Source: Streptomyces sp. NBC_01571 (GTDB taxonomy: Bacteria > Actinomycetota > Actinomycetes > Streptomycetales > Streptomycetaceae). From it: DNA of 64,000 nt. The first letter of the stretch is position 1. Every line of letters starts with the position of its first letter. This document shows positions 19,771 to 31,211 of the stretch, one piece after another. The notes under the pieces were generated by a model, which was not told the DNA's origin, made no database searches, and saw nothing but the letters and a program-made list of their open reading frames with translations. Position numbers and translations under genes: made by a program. The stretch covers positions 2,480,001 through 2,544,000 of the forward strand of contig NZ_JAPEPZ010000001.1 of the NCBI RefSeq assembly GCF_026339875.1. Reading direction: 5' to 3'.

Positions 19771-21126
19771 TCAGGAGCGTCCTCGACCGAGGTGCTTGCG
19801 GGTCCACTCCACCGCGTCCGCGTAGCGCGCCTCCGTGCCGTGCCGGGTCGGCGTGTAGTACTCCCGGTCGCTGAGCTCCTCCGGGGCGTACTGCTGGGCG
19901 GCGATGCCCTCGGGCAGGTCGTGCGGGTACACGTACCCCTGGGCGTGCCCGAGCTTGGCCGCGCCCTTGTAGTGCCCGTCGCGCAGGTGCATCGGGACCG
20001 GGCCCGCGTGGCCCTTGCGCACGTCCTCCATGGCGGCGCCGATCGCCGTCGTCGCGGCATTGGACTTCGGCGCCAGCGCCAGGGCGATGGTGGCGTGGCT
20101 GAGGGTGAGCGCGGCCTCGGGGAAGCCGATCATGGCGACGGCCTGGGCGGCGGCGACGGCTGTCGGCAGCGCGTGCGGGTCGGCCAGGCCGATGTCCTCG
20201 CTGGCGGAGATCATCAGCCGGCGGGCGATGAAGCGCGGGTCCTCGCCGGCCTCGATCATGCGCGCCAGGTAGTGCAGCGCGGCGTCCACGTCCGAGCCGC
20301 GGATGGACTTGATGAGGGCGCTCGCCACGTCGTAGTGCTGGTCGCCGTCACGGTCGTACTTGACGGCGGCGCGGTCGACGGTCTCCTCCAGGGTCTGGAG
20401 GGTGATCTCCGGCTCGCCCTTGTCGAGCGCGGATCCCGCCGCCGCCTCCAGGGCGGTCAGGGCGCGGCGGGCGTCACCGCCGGCGATCCGCATCAGGTGC
20501 TGCTCGGTGTCCTCGGGGAGGGTGACGGACCCCTTGAGGCCGCGCTCGTCGCTGAGCGCCCGGCGCAGCAGTCCGCGCAGGTCGTCGTCGGTGAGCGGTT
20601 CGAGGGTGAGCAGGAGGGAGCGGGAGAGCAGGGGGGAGATCACCGAGAAGTAGGGGTTCTCGGTGGTCGCCGCGATGAGGGTCACCCAGCGGTTCTCGAC
20701 GGCCGGGAGCAGGGAGTCCTGCTGGGCCTTGCTGAAGCGGTGGATCTCGTCCAGGAAGAGGACGGTCTCCTTGCCGAAGCCTCCGGTGGCGCGGCGGGCG
20801 CTCTCGATGACGGCGCGCACTTCCTTGACGCCGGCGGTGATCGCGGAGAGCTCCACGAAGCGCTTGTTCGTGGCCTTGGAGACCACGTACGCCAGGGTCG
20901 TCTTGCCGGTGCCGGGCGGGCCCCAGAGGATCACGGAGGACGGTCCGGCGGGGCCGCCGCCGCTCTCGCCGACCAGTCTGCGCAGGGGTGAGCCCGGCTT
21001 CAGCAGATGTTGCTGGCCCACGACCTCGTCGAGGGTGCGCGGGCGCATCCGGACTGCCAGGGGTCTCCCGGAGGGGTCCTTCTCCTGGCGTTCTTCGGCT
21101 GCGGCGGTGAACAGGTCGGGCTCCAC
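19771..21126 (-). CDS. rarA: replication-associated recombination protein A (MgsA/RarA AAA ATPase)
   Basis: RarA acts at stalled replication forks. The 451-aa protein contains [17 protein letters not shown], Walker [12 protein letters not shown], Walker [11 protein letters not shown] and sensor TTENPYF, followed by the helical lid and the MgsA tetramerisation C-terminus ([12 protein letters not shown]). This set and the length distinguish it from clamp-loader subunits. The start is GTG at 21124-21126. It is upstream of rpsD on the same strand with a 340-bp gap, so it is probably independently regulated. Confidence 0.95.
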   Translation of the reverse strand: MEPDLFTAAAEERQEKDPSGRPLAVRMRPRTLDEVVGQQHLLKPGSPLRRLVGESGGGPAGPSSVILWGPPGTGKTTLAYVVSKATNKRFVELSAITAGVKEVRAVIESARRATGGFGKETVLFLDEIHRFSKAQQDSLLPAVENRWVTLIAATTENPYFSVISPLLSRSLLLTLEPLTDDDLRGLLRRALSDERGLKGSVTLPEDTEQHLMRIAGGDARRALTALEAAAGSALDKGEPEITLQTLEETVDRAAVKYDRDGDQHYDVASALIKSIRGSDVDAALHYLARMIEAGEDPRFIARRLMISASEDIGLADPHALPTAVAAAQAVAMIGFPEAALTLSHATIALALAPKSNAATTAIGAAMEDVRKGHAGPVPMHLRDGHYKGAAKLGHAQGYVYPHDLPEGIAAQQYAPEELSDREYYTPTRHGTEARYADAVEWTRKHLGRGRS

Positions 21127-21170
21127 GGACGAAACCCTATGTCACCCCACTGACAATCCCCTCGGCGCTG

Positions 21171-21806
21171 TCAGCTCGTCCAGAAGTCCCACCAGCGGGT
21201 CAGGATCAGCATGCCGATGATGCCGATGTGCACGACGGGCAGGACCCAGGTGAACTCGCCGAAGAAGCTCTTCAGCCGGCGCGGGGCGGGCAGGAAGCTG
21301 TGACGGACGTTGAACGAGGTCACGTACCAGAACATGATGATCGTGGCGACCCAGGCCAGCGAGCACCACAGGCACAGCGAGTTGATGCGGTACAGCGACT
21401 GGAACTGCAGCCAGGTGCAGAATCCGACGCCGAAGAGGGTGCCGGCGTTGAAGGTCAGCCAGTACCAGCGCGGGAAGGTGGCCCGCGCCAGCAGGCTCAC
21501 TCCGACGCAGATCACGATGCCGTACGCCACCAGGCCCAGCATCGGATTGGGGAACCCGAAGGCCGAGGCCTGGTCGCTCTTCATGATGTTGCCGCAGGAG
21601 ACGACCGGGTTCAGACTGCATCCCGGCACGAAGTCCGGGTTCTCCAGCAGCTTGAACTTGTCGATCGTGATGACCCACGCGGCGAGCAGGCCGGCCGCAC
21701 CGGTGATCATCAGCAACAGGGCGAGCGCACGGCTGCCGCCGACCGTCCGGGGACCGTCGACGCGGTCCGGGTCGGTGGAGACGTCCTTGACTGTCGTCTT
21801 GCTCAT
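21171..21806 (-). CDS. vitamin K epoxide reductase (VKOR) family membrane protein
   Basis: Bacterial VKOR re-oxidises disulfide-bond-forming partners using quinone. The 211-aa protein has about five hydrophobic segments and all four redox cysteines: the loop pair in [12 protein letters not shown] and the active-site CLWC motif near residue 146. The ATG at 21804-21806 gives a short cytoplasmic tail; an open frame upstream has no family support. No thioredoxin domain is fused. The DsbA-like protein at 58768 is one possible partner in this window, but that is speculation. Confidence 0.92.
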   Translation of the reverse strand: MSKTTVKDVSTDPDRVDGPRTVGGSRALALLLMITGAAGLLAAWVITIDKFKLLENPDFVPGCSLNPVVSCGNIMKSDQASAFGFPNPMLGLVAYGIVICVGVSLLARATFPRWYWLTFNAGTLFGVGFCTWLQFQSLYRINSLCLWCSLAWVATIIMFWYVTSFNVRHSFLPAPRRLKSFFGEFTWVLPVVHIGIIGMLILTRWWDFWTS

Positions 21807-21944
21807 CACGCCGTTTCCGTAGCTTCGAAGGGCCTGCGGGCACCGACATTGTGCCGCACGCGCGGGTGTGTCCACCGTTCGATGGACATAAGGAGGTACG
21901 TGCGGTCGTCCCGGAGCGTTCGGTTCGGCGGGAGGCTCGGGGCC

Positions 21945-22320
21945 ATGACATCGCCCGCGGCGGAGCCCGCGGTGGACGTACGAGGGCTGCCGAGCGGTAC
22001 GGGGACGCGACCGGCGTCGACGGCGTCGGTCTCGGCAATCGCCGGGGCTAGGTGTTCGGCCTGGTCGGAACCCGTGGCGCGGGCAGGGGCACGACGGTGG
22101 AGGCCCGCCAGGGCCACCGCGCCCGGGACACGGGCGAGGTCTCGATCCCGGGCTCGGACCCGGCGCCGGGGACGCGCGCTGGCGCTCTCGGGTCGGCATC
22201 GTCCGGCAGGACGAATCCGCGTCCACCGAGTTGACGGTGCGCGAGGCCGCGCGCACCGCCCCCGCCGCCCGCGCCCGTGGAATCACCTCACGGGCGGGGC
22301 CGGCAGGGGCGGAGAACCGC
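21945..22320 (+). pseudogene. decayed ABC-transporter ATP-binding protein, N-terminal remnant
   Basis: Pieces of a drug/daunorubicin-type ABC ATPase can be read in order but in three different frames. MTSPAAEPAVDVRGL starts at 21945. RYGDATGVDGVGL, an in-frame stop at 22049-22051, and VFGLVGTRGAGRGTTVEA (a damaged Walker A) follow in the second frame. DARWRSRVGIVRQDES then ELTVREAAR run from 22171 in the third. Canonical proteins have GPNGAGKTTT and no breaks here. The rest of the gene is absent and hisS follows on the opposite strand. A clear relic of an inactivated gene. Confidence 0.8.
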
Positions 22321-22324
22321 GCGC

Positions 22325-23587
22325 TCAGCCGAGCCGGACCTCGAGTTCCGCCACGATCTCGTTGACGCCGACGGGGGTCTGCTCGCCGGACTCCATGTCC
22401 TTGAGCTGCACCACGCCCTCGGAGAGGTCCCGCTCGCCGGCGACGATCGTGTAGCGCGCCCCGGACCGGTTCGCGTTCTTCATCGCGCCCTTGAGCCCCT
22501 TGCCGCCGTACGAGAAGTCGGCGGCGATCCCCAGCTTGCGCAACTCCGTGACCTTGGCGAAGAGCACCCGGCGGGCCTCCTCGCCCAGCGGCACCGCGAA
22601 CACACTGGTGGACGCGGGGAGTTCGAGCTCCACTCCCTCCGCCTCCAGCGCCAGCACCGTGCGGTCGACGCCCAGGGCCCAGCCGACCGACGGCAGTTCG
22701 GGGCCGCCGATCATCTCGGAGAGCCCGTCGTAGCGGCCGCCGCCGCCCACCGCGGACTGCGAGCCGAGACCGTCGTGGACGAACTCGAAGGTGGTGCGGG
22801 TGTAGTAGTCCAGACCGCGCACCAGCTTGGCGTCGTCCTCGAAGACGACCCCCGCGGCCGTGAGCAGCTCGCGGACCTCCTCGTGGTACGCCTTGCACGC
22901 GTCGCACAGGAAGTCGCGCAGGAGCGGCGCGCCGACCAGCTGCTTCTGTACGTCGTCGCGCTTGTCGTCGAGGACCCGCAGGGGGTTGATCTCGGCCCTG
23001 CGGAGGGTGTCCTCGTCGAGTTCGAGACCGCGCAGGAAGTCCTGGAGCGCGGCCCGGTACACGGGACGGCACTCCTTGTCGCCGAGCGAGTTGAGAAGGA
23101 TCCGGAAGTTCCTCAGCCCCAGCGACCGGTACGCCTGGTCCGCCAGGATGATCAGCTCGGCGTCGAGCGCCGGGTCCTCCGCGCCGATGGCCTCCGCGCC
23201 GACCTGCGAGAAGTGGCGGTAACGGCCCTTCTGGGGGCGCTCGTAGCGGTAGTACGAGCCGGAGTACCAGAGCTTCACGGGGAGGTTGCCGAGCTTGTGC
23301 AGGTTCGCCTCGAGCGCGGCGCGCAGCACGGACGCGGTGCCCTCGGGGCGCAGCGCCAGCCGGTCGCCGCCCTTGGTCTCGAAGGCGTACATCTCCTTGG
23401 TCACGATGTCGGTGGACTCACCGACCCCACGCGCGAACAGTTCGACGCTCTCGAAGCCGGGCGTCTCGATGTAGCCGTAGCCGGAGTTGCGCAGCGGCGC
23501 CGCGATGGCCTCGCGGACCGCGAGGTACTTCGCGCTGTCCGGCGGGATCAGGTCGTACGTGCCCTTGGGGGCCTTGAAGGTGCTCAC
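22325..23587 (-). CDS. hisS: histidyl-tRNA synthetase
   Basis: HisRS charges tRNA-His. The 420-aa protein starts [16 protein letters not shown] and shows class II motif 2 ([20 protein letters not shown]), the HisA motif [15 protein letters not shown], the GGGGRYDGL motif and the C-terminal anticodon-binding domain. The start is GTG at 23585-23587, 10 bases after the upstream hydrolase stop, so the pair is probably co-transcribed. The longer open frame upstream is the hydrolase gene in another frame. Confidence 0.97.
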   Translation of the reverse strand: MSTFKAPKGTYDLIPPDSAKYLAVREAIAAPLRNSGYGYIETPGFESVELFARGVGESTDIVTKEMYAFETKGGDRLALRPEGTASVLRAALEANLHKLGNLPVKLWYSGSYYRYERPQKGRYRHFSQVGAEAIGAEDPALDAELIILADQAYRSLGLRNFRILLNSLGDKECRPVYRAALQDFLRGLELDEDTLRRAEINPLRVLDDKRDDVQKQLVGAPLLRDFLCDACKAYHEEVRELLTAAGVVFEDDAKLVRGLDYYTRTTFEFVHDGLGSQSAVGGGGRYDGLSEMIGGPELPSVGWALGVDRTVLALEAEGVELELPASTSVFAVPLGEEARRVLFAKVTELRKLGIAADFSYGGKGLKGAMKNANRSGARYTIVAGERDLSEGVVQLKDMESGEQTPVGVNEIVAELEVRLG

Positions 23588-23597
23588 GAAAGTCTCG

Positions 23598-24314
23598 TCA
23601 CATTCCTCGTCGGGGAGCCGGCCGCGCGCCGGGCTCTTGACGGTCTGCCGCCACCTGCCGCAGGTACGGGTTGGTGGCGCGCTCCTGGCCGATGGTGGTC
23701 TGGGGACCGTGCCCCGACAGCACCACGGTCGAGTCGTCGAGCGGCAGGCACACGCGGGCCAGCGAACCGAGCATCTCGTCCATGTCACCGCCGGGCAGGT
23801 CGGTGCGTCCGATGGAGCCGGCGAACAGCAGATCCCCGGAGAAGAACACGGACGGAACGTCCGCGCTCTCGGGCATCCGGAAGGTCACCGACCCCTTGGT
23901 ATGACCGGGCGCGTGCGCGACGGACAGCTCCAGACCGGCCAGCTCGAGCCCGACACCGTCGGCCAGTTCCTTGACGTCGTCCGGCTCACCCACCGTCAGC
24001 TCCCCCATCAGCGGCATGCCGATGGACCGGCCGAGGGCCTTCTCGGGGTCGCTCATCATGTACCGGTCCTCGGGGTGGATCCACGCCGGTACCCCGTGCG
24101 CTCCGCACACCGGGACGACCGAGGCGACATGGTCGATGTGGCCGTGGGTGAGGATGACCGCGACGGGCTTGAGCCGATGCTTCTCGAGCGCGTCCTCGAC
24201 TCCCTGGGTGGCCTGATGGCCCGGGTCGATGATCACGCACTCCTCACCCGCGGCGGGGGCGACCAGGTAACAGTTGGTCCCCCAGGCCCCGGCGGGGAAC
24301 CCGGCAATGAGCAC
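23598..24314 (-). CDS. metallo-beta-lactamase-fold hydrolase (glyoxalase II-like)
   Basis: The 238-aa protein has the complete binuclear zinc site: THGHIDH, the HAPGHTKGS histidine, the FSGDLLF aspartate and the LSGHGPQT histidine. This pattern fits glyoxalase II-like thioesterases; the true substrate is unknown. The GTG at 24312-24314 was chosen because GAAGGA lies just upstream and the protein then starts [14 protein letters not shown]. The gene precedes hisS by 10 bases, an arrangement common in actinobacteria, and is divergent from the cyclophilin gene. Confidence 0.88.
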   Translation of the reverse strand: MLIAGFPAGAWGTNCYLVAPAAGEECVIIDPGHQATQGVEDALEKHRLKPVAVILTHGHIDHVASVVPVCGAHGVPAWIHPEDRYMMSDPEKALGRSIGMPLMGELTVGEPDDVKELADGVGLELAGLELSVAHAPGHTKGSVTFRMPESADVPSVFFSGDLLFAGSIGRTDLPGGDMDEMLGSLARVCLPLDDSTVVLSGHGPQTTIGQERATNPYLRQVAADRQEPGARPAPRRGM

Positions 24315-24494
24315 GATCGTCCTTCGGGGTGGCGTACGCGATGTGTCGTACAGGGTGGGCGGCTGTGATTCAGAGCCTACCGGCGCTGCCGTTTCCTCAG
24401 CCAACCCATATACGGTACGGGGCACACGCAGGCGATCGGCTCACCAGACGCACGCGTCCCACTTGACGTACGAGACGCACGAGGAGATAACCCG

Positions 24495-25343
24495 GTGGTC
24501 ACCCAGGAACAGCGGCGGCGTCAGCTCGCCCGGGAGAAGTTCTTGCGGCAGCAGCAGCGGCGCACGGCCGCGCGGCGCAAGTCACACATGCGCAACACGG
24601 TGGTCGCGTCGGTCCTCGGCGTGGTCGTCGTCGGCAGTGTGGTGTCGTACGCGACCGGGGTCTTCAAGAACGACGACAAGAAGGCCAACGCCGGCGCGGA
24701 GGTCACGCCGAGCGCCTCCCCGACCAGCAAGGCGCCGGATCCGTGCAACAAGCCGGCCGCGGGCGCGGTGAAGTCGCTGAGCTGGAAGAAGGAGCCGGCG
24801 ATGACCATCGACAAGTCCGCGGACTACACCATGAAGATGGCCACGACCTGCGGAGACGTGGACATCGCGCTCAACGCGGCGGCGGCTCCGCACACCGTGA
24901 ACTCGTTCGACTTCCTCGCGGGCAAGGGCTACTTCGACCACACGAAGTGCCACCGGCTCACCACCGACGGCATCTACGTGCTGCAGTGCGGCGACCCGCA
25001 GGGCACCGGCGCCGGGGGCCCCGGCTACACGATCCCGGACGAGAACCTGAAGGACAAGAGCCTCAAGGGCAACGTGTATCCGGCGGGCACCGTCGCGATG
25101 GCGAACCAGTACAACGCCCAGACGAAGCAGGGACGCCACACAGGTGGCAGCCAGTTCTTCCTCGTCTACCAGGACAGTCAGCTGTCGCCCGACTACACAC
25201 CGTTCGGGACGGTGTCCGGCGCCGGGATGAAGGTCCTCAAGAAGATCGCCGCCGCCGGCGCGCAGCCCGCCGACCCTCAGTCGGGCAACACCGCACCGAA
25301 CGCGACCGTGGTGATCAACAAGGCTACGGTCTCGAAGTCCTGA
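24495..25343 (+). CDS. membrane-anchored peptidyl-prolyl cis-trans isomerase (cyclophilin)
   Basis: Cyclophilins speed proline isomerisation. The 282-aa protein has a basic cytoplasmic N-terminus with repeated QQRR-type runs, one transmembrane helix (about 36-55), a Ser/Pro-rich linker and an extracytoplasmic cyclophilin domain. It keeps the HRL arginine, QCGDPQGTGAGGPGY and GGSQFFL motifs, but the usual FHRVI is changed to CHRLTTDG. The GTG at 24495 has GAGGAG upstream (24481-24486). It probably folds proteins outside the membrane. Confidence 0.9.
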   Translation: MVTQEQRRRQLAREKFLRQQQRRTAARRKSHMRNTVVASVLGVVVVGSVVSYATGVFKNDDKKANAGAEVTPSASPTSKAPDPCNKPAAGAVKSLSWKKEPAMTIDKSADYTMKMATTCGDVDIALNAAAAPHTVNSFDFLAGKGYFDHTKCHRLTTDGIYVLQCGDPQGTGAGGPGYTIPDENLKDKSLKGNVYPAGTVAMANQYNAQTKQGRHTGGSQFFLVYQDSQLSPDYTPFGTVSGAGMKVLKKIAAAGAQPADPQSGNTAPNATVVINKATVSKS

Positions 25344-25479
25344 CCCGTCAACCGGGGAACTTCGGTCGCGCGGGATGCGGACAGCCGCCCCGCCGGTCGC
25401 CTATGTTGGCCGTGACGAAACTGTGGACGATGCCCGGGGGCCCTGAAGCCCCTCGCAGGCATCATGTGGAGGAGGCGCT

Positions 25480-26709
25480 GTGAGCAGCGACCCGTGGGGC
25501 CGCGTCGACGAGACGGGGACCGTGTACGTGCGTACGGCCGACGGCGAGCAGGTCGTCGGTTCCTGGCAGGCCGGCTCCCCCGATGAGGCGCTGGCCTACT
25601 TCGAGCGCAAGTACGAAGGCCTGGTTGTGGAGATCGGCCTCCTCGAGAAGCGAGTGAAGACCACCGACCTGTCGGCGAAGGACGCCCAGACCGCCATCGA
25701 CCACATCCGCGCGCAGGTGGACGCCCACCACGCGGTCGGTGATCTGGCGGCACTGAAGGTACGGCTGGACAAGCTCGTCGAGACGGTGGACGCGCGCCGT
25801 GAGGAGCGCAAGGTTCAGCGGGCGAAGCAGTCCGACGAGGCCCGGCACTCCAAGGAGGCGCTGGTCACCGAGGCGGAGGAGCTGGCGCAGAGCGACCAGT
25901 GGCGGGCGGCCGGTGAGCGGCTGCGCTCCCTGGTGGACACGTGGAAGGGGCTGCCGCGACTCGACCGCAAGTCGGACGACGAGCTGTGGCACCGCTTCTC
26001 GCACGCGCGCTCGGCGTTCTCCAAGCGCCGCAAGGCGCACTTCGCCTCGCTGGACGCGCAGCGCGAGGACGCCCGCAAGACCAAGGAGAAGCTGGTCGCG
26101 GAGGCCGAGTCGCTGTCCGCCTCGTCGGACTGGGGTCCGACGGCGGCGCGCTACCGCGAGCTGATGGCGGACTGGAAGGCCGCGGGCCGCGCCCAGCGCG
26201 AGCACGAGGACGACCTGTGGAACCGCTTCCGCGGCGCCCAGGACGTGTTCTTCGCGGCACGCGGTTCGGTCTTCGCCGAGCGGGACGCGGAGCAGTCGGA
26301 GAACCTGAAGCTCAAGGAGGAGCTGGCCGAGGAGGCCGAGAAGCTCGTCCCGGTGCAGGATCTGAAGGCGGCCCGGGCCACCTTCCGCTCGATCAACGAG
26401 CGCTGGGAGGCCATCGGCCATGTGCCGCGTGACGCCCGCCCGAAGGTCGAGGGCCGGATGCACGCGGTGGAGCGGGCTCTGCAGGAGTCCGAGGAGGCCG
26501 AGTGGCGCCGGACCAACCCGGAGGCACGCGCGCGTGCCGAGGGGCTGACCGGTCAGCTGCAGGCCGCCGTGGACAAGCTCCAGGGCCAGATCGAGGCGGC
26601 GCGCTCCGCGGGCAACAGCTCGAAGGCCGACAAGCTCCAGCGGGAGCTCGACGGCCGCCAGGCGCTGCTCGACCAGGCGCTGAAGGGCCTGCAGGAGTTC
26701 GGCGGCTGA
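25480..26709 (+). CDS. DUF349 domain protein
   Basis: The 409-aa protein is almost entirely helical and charged, with three repeats of the DUF349 type (around 120-195, 198-265 and 270-340), each with a conserved W..A and DELWHRF/DDLWNRF pattern, and a C-terminal coiled coil. A mutant of the family in M. smegmatis affects growth, but the biochemical role is unknown. The GTG at 25480 has an excellent GGAGGAGG site upstream. A very strong bidirectional terminator separates it from relA. Confidence 0.88.
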   Translation: MSSDPWGRVDETGTVYVRTADGEQVVGSWQAGSPDEALAYFERKYEGLVVEIGLLEKRVKTTDLSAKDAQTAIDHIRAQVDAHHAVGDLAALKVRLDKLVETVDARREERKVQRAKQSDEARHSKEALVTEAEELAQSDQWRAAGERLRSLVDTWKGLPRLDRKSDDELWHRFSHARSAFSKRRKAHFASLDAQREDARKTKEKLVAEAESLSASSDWGPTAARYRELMADWKAAGRAQREHEDDLWNRFRGAQDVFFAARGSVFAERDAEQSENLKLKEELAEEAEKLVPVQDLKAARATFRSINERWEAIGHVPRDARPKVEGRMHAVERALQESEEAEWRRTNPEARARAEGLTGQLQAAVDKLQGQIEAARSAGNSSKADKLQRELDGRQALLDQALKGLQEFGG

Positions 26710-26733
26710 GCAGGCCGTCGCCCTCCGCGCAAG

Positions 26734-26785
26734 GGCGTACGAAAGGGGCTCCCGTACTGGTGTACGGGAGCCCCTTTCGTACGCC
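26734..26785. terminator. bidirectional terminator between the DUF349 gene and relA
   Basis: A perfect 24-bp stem pairs 26734-26757 with 26762-26785 around the tetraloop TGGT. It sits between two convergent genes and should stop transcription from both sides. It is among the strongest hairpins in the window. Confidence 0.92.
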
Positions 26786-26796
26786 GGCGAGCGCGA

Positions 26797-29316
<2,520 letters not shown>

Positions 29317-29540
29317 GAGGGCTCCTCGTGCGCGTTCCGGGTCCCCCGGTCAGGCTCCGGAGACCCCATGGTAGCGATCCTGGGCGCCGGGCTCGCTCTG
29401 GGCCGTGGGGACGGCCCGTACAGGAGGAACGCGAGAGGCGGGCTCCGGATTCCTCCGGGCCCGCCTCCGACGGTGTCCCACGGGTGTCCCAGGCCTTTCC
29501 CGAAGGTTTCCTGGGTCTTTCCCGGGCCGATCCGAATCGC

Positions 29541-30089
29541 TCAGATCTGGAGCAGTGCCTCCAGCGGAGCGCCCGCGAGAGCGGGCTCCAGACGGCCTCG
29601 GCCGCCGAGGAAGCCGAGCTCCATCAGCACGGCGACGCCCGCGACCTCGGCGCCCGCCCGGCGGACGAGCTGGAGCGAGGCCTCGGCGGTGCCGCCGGTG
29701 GCGAGGACGTCGTCGACGACCAGGATGCGGTCGCCCGCGTCCAGGTCCTCGGCGTGCACCTCGATCTCGGCCGAGCCGTACTCCAGGTCGTACGTCTGCG
29801 ACAGGGTCGCACCGGGGAGCTTGCCCGCCTTGCGTACCGGGATGAAGCCGAGCCCGGCGCGGACGGCGACCGGGGCACCGAGGATGAAGCCGCGGGCCTC
29901 CAGGCCGACGACCTTCGTCGCCCCGGTGCGGACGGCGATCTCCGCGAGCGCGCCGGTCAGCGCCTCGAAGGCCACCGGGTCGGCCAGCAACGGCGTGATG
30001 TCCTTGAACGTCACGCCCGGCTCCGGGTAGTCGACCACGTCGCGGATACGGCTGAGCAGCAGCGTGGAGACGTCCGTCAGCTCAGTCAT
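29541..30089 (-). CDS. apt: adenine phosphoribosyltransferase
   Basis: Apt recycles adenine to AMP using PRPP. The 182-aa protein has the PRPP motif VVDDVLATGGTAEA, the family segments PGVTFKDITPLL and ARGFILGAP, and the RKAGKLPG loop. The ATG at 30087-30089 overlaps the secF stop as ATGA. The order secD-secF-apt-relA is widely conserved in actinobacteria and ties export, purine salvage and stringent control together on one strand. About 220 bases with a small GC hairpin separate it from relA. Confidence 0.96.
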   Translation of the reverse strand: MTELTDVSTLLLSRIRDVVDYPEPGVTFKDITPLLADPVAFEALTGALAEIAVRTGATKVVGLEARGFILGAPVAVRAGLGFIPVRKAGKLPGATLSQTYDLEYGSAEIEVHAEDLDAGDRILVVDDVLATGGTAEASLQLVRRAGAEVAGVAVLMELGFLGGRGRLEPALAGAPLEALLQI

Positions 30090-31210
30090 CGGCGCTTCCC
30101 CGAAGGTCGGCCGCGGCCCCGGTTGCGGGACGCGGGCTGGTTACGCGGACCGACGACCGCCGGTGTGGCGCCCTCCGGCTCGTCATCGTCGTCGAACGGG
30201 ACGGCCGAGACCGGCTCGTCCAGGGGTTCGCCCTTCGCGGCCGCCTGGGCACGCTTGGCGAGGACGCGCTTCCTGAGCGCCTTCATCTGCGGCTCGCGCT
30301 CCTTGAGGTCGGCGACGAGCGGCGTGGCGATGAAGATCGAGGAGTACGCACCGGCCGCGAGGCCGACGAACAGCGAGAGCGAGATGTCGTTGAGCATGCC
30401 CGCGCCGAGCACGCCGCCACCGATGAACAGCAGGCCACCGACGGGCAGCAGCGCGACCACCGTGGTGTTGATCGAGCGGACCAGGGTGCCGTTGATCGAG
30501 CGGTCGGCGACCTCGCTGTACGTGTAGCGGGTCTGCTTGGTGATGTCCTTCGTCTGCTCCTTGAGGCTGTCGAAGACGACGACCGTGTCGTAGAGCGAGT
30601 AACCGAGGATCGTCAGCAGACCGATCACGGTGCCCGGGGTGACCTCGAAGCCCACCAGGGCGTAGATGCCGACCGTGATGGTGATGTCGTGGATCAGGGC
30701 GACCAGGGCGGCCACGGCCATGCGCCACTCGAAGGCGATCGCCAGATAGATCACGACGAGGACCATGAAGATCGCCAGGCCCTCCCAGGCCTTGTTGGCG
30801 ATCTGGTCACCCCAGCTGGGACCGACCAGGTCGGCGTTGATCTTCTCCGAGTCGACCTTCAGGTCCTTGGAGAGCTGGTCCTTGATCTGGTCCGACTTGT
30901 CGGTGTCGATGCCCGCGATCTGGATGCGCAGGCTGCCGTCGCCGAGCTTCTGGACGATGGCGTCGTGACCGGAGGCGTCCTGCGCGTACGTCTCGGCCTG
31001 GGTCACCGAGGACGTCATGTGCTTCGGAGTCGTGAAGACGGCTCCGCCCTGGAACTCGATGCCCATGTTCAGGCCGCGCACCGTCAGACCGAGGATGGCC
31101 GTGATGGTGATCAGGATCGAGATGGCGTACCAGATCTTGCGCTTGCCGACGAAGTCGTAGCCGATCTCACCGCGGTGGAGCCGGGCGCCGAGGGTGCCGA
31201 GTTTCGACAT
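30086..31210 (-). CDS. secF: protein translocase subunit SecF
   Basis: SecF partners SecD to pull proteins out of the SecYEG channel using the proton gradient. The 374-aa protein has six hydrophobic segments, the GIEFQGG motif after the first, the large extracytoplasmic loop, and the conserved GYSLYDTVVVFDSLKE and SINTTVVALLPVGG motifs. It ends in a long basic, Arg/Gly-rich tail. The ATG at 31208-31210 lies 1 base after the secD stop and the gene stop overlaps the apt start, so all are coupled. Confidence 0.97.
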   Translation of the reverse strand: MSKLGTLGARLHRGEIGYDFVGKRKIWYAISILITITAILGLTVRGLNMGIEFQGGAVFTTPKHMTSSVTQAETYAQDASGHDAIVQKLGDGSLRIQIAGIDTDKSDQIKDQLSKDLKVDSEKINADLVGPSWGDQIANKAWEGLAIFMVLVVIYLAIAFEWRMAVAALVALIHDITITVGIYALVGFEVTPGTVIGLLTILGYSLYDTVVVFDSLKEQTKDITKQTRYTYSEVADRSINGTLVRSINTTVVALLPVGGLLFIGGGVLGAGMLNDISLSLFVGLAAGAYSSIFIATPLVADLKEREPQMKALRKRVLAKRAQAAAKGEPLDEPVSAVPFDDDDEPEGATPAVVGPRNQPASRNRGRGRPSGKRR

Positions 31211-31211
31211 C

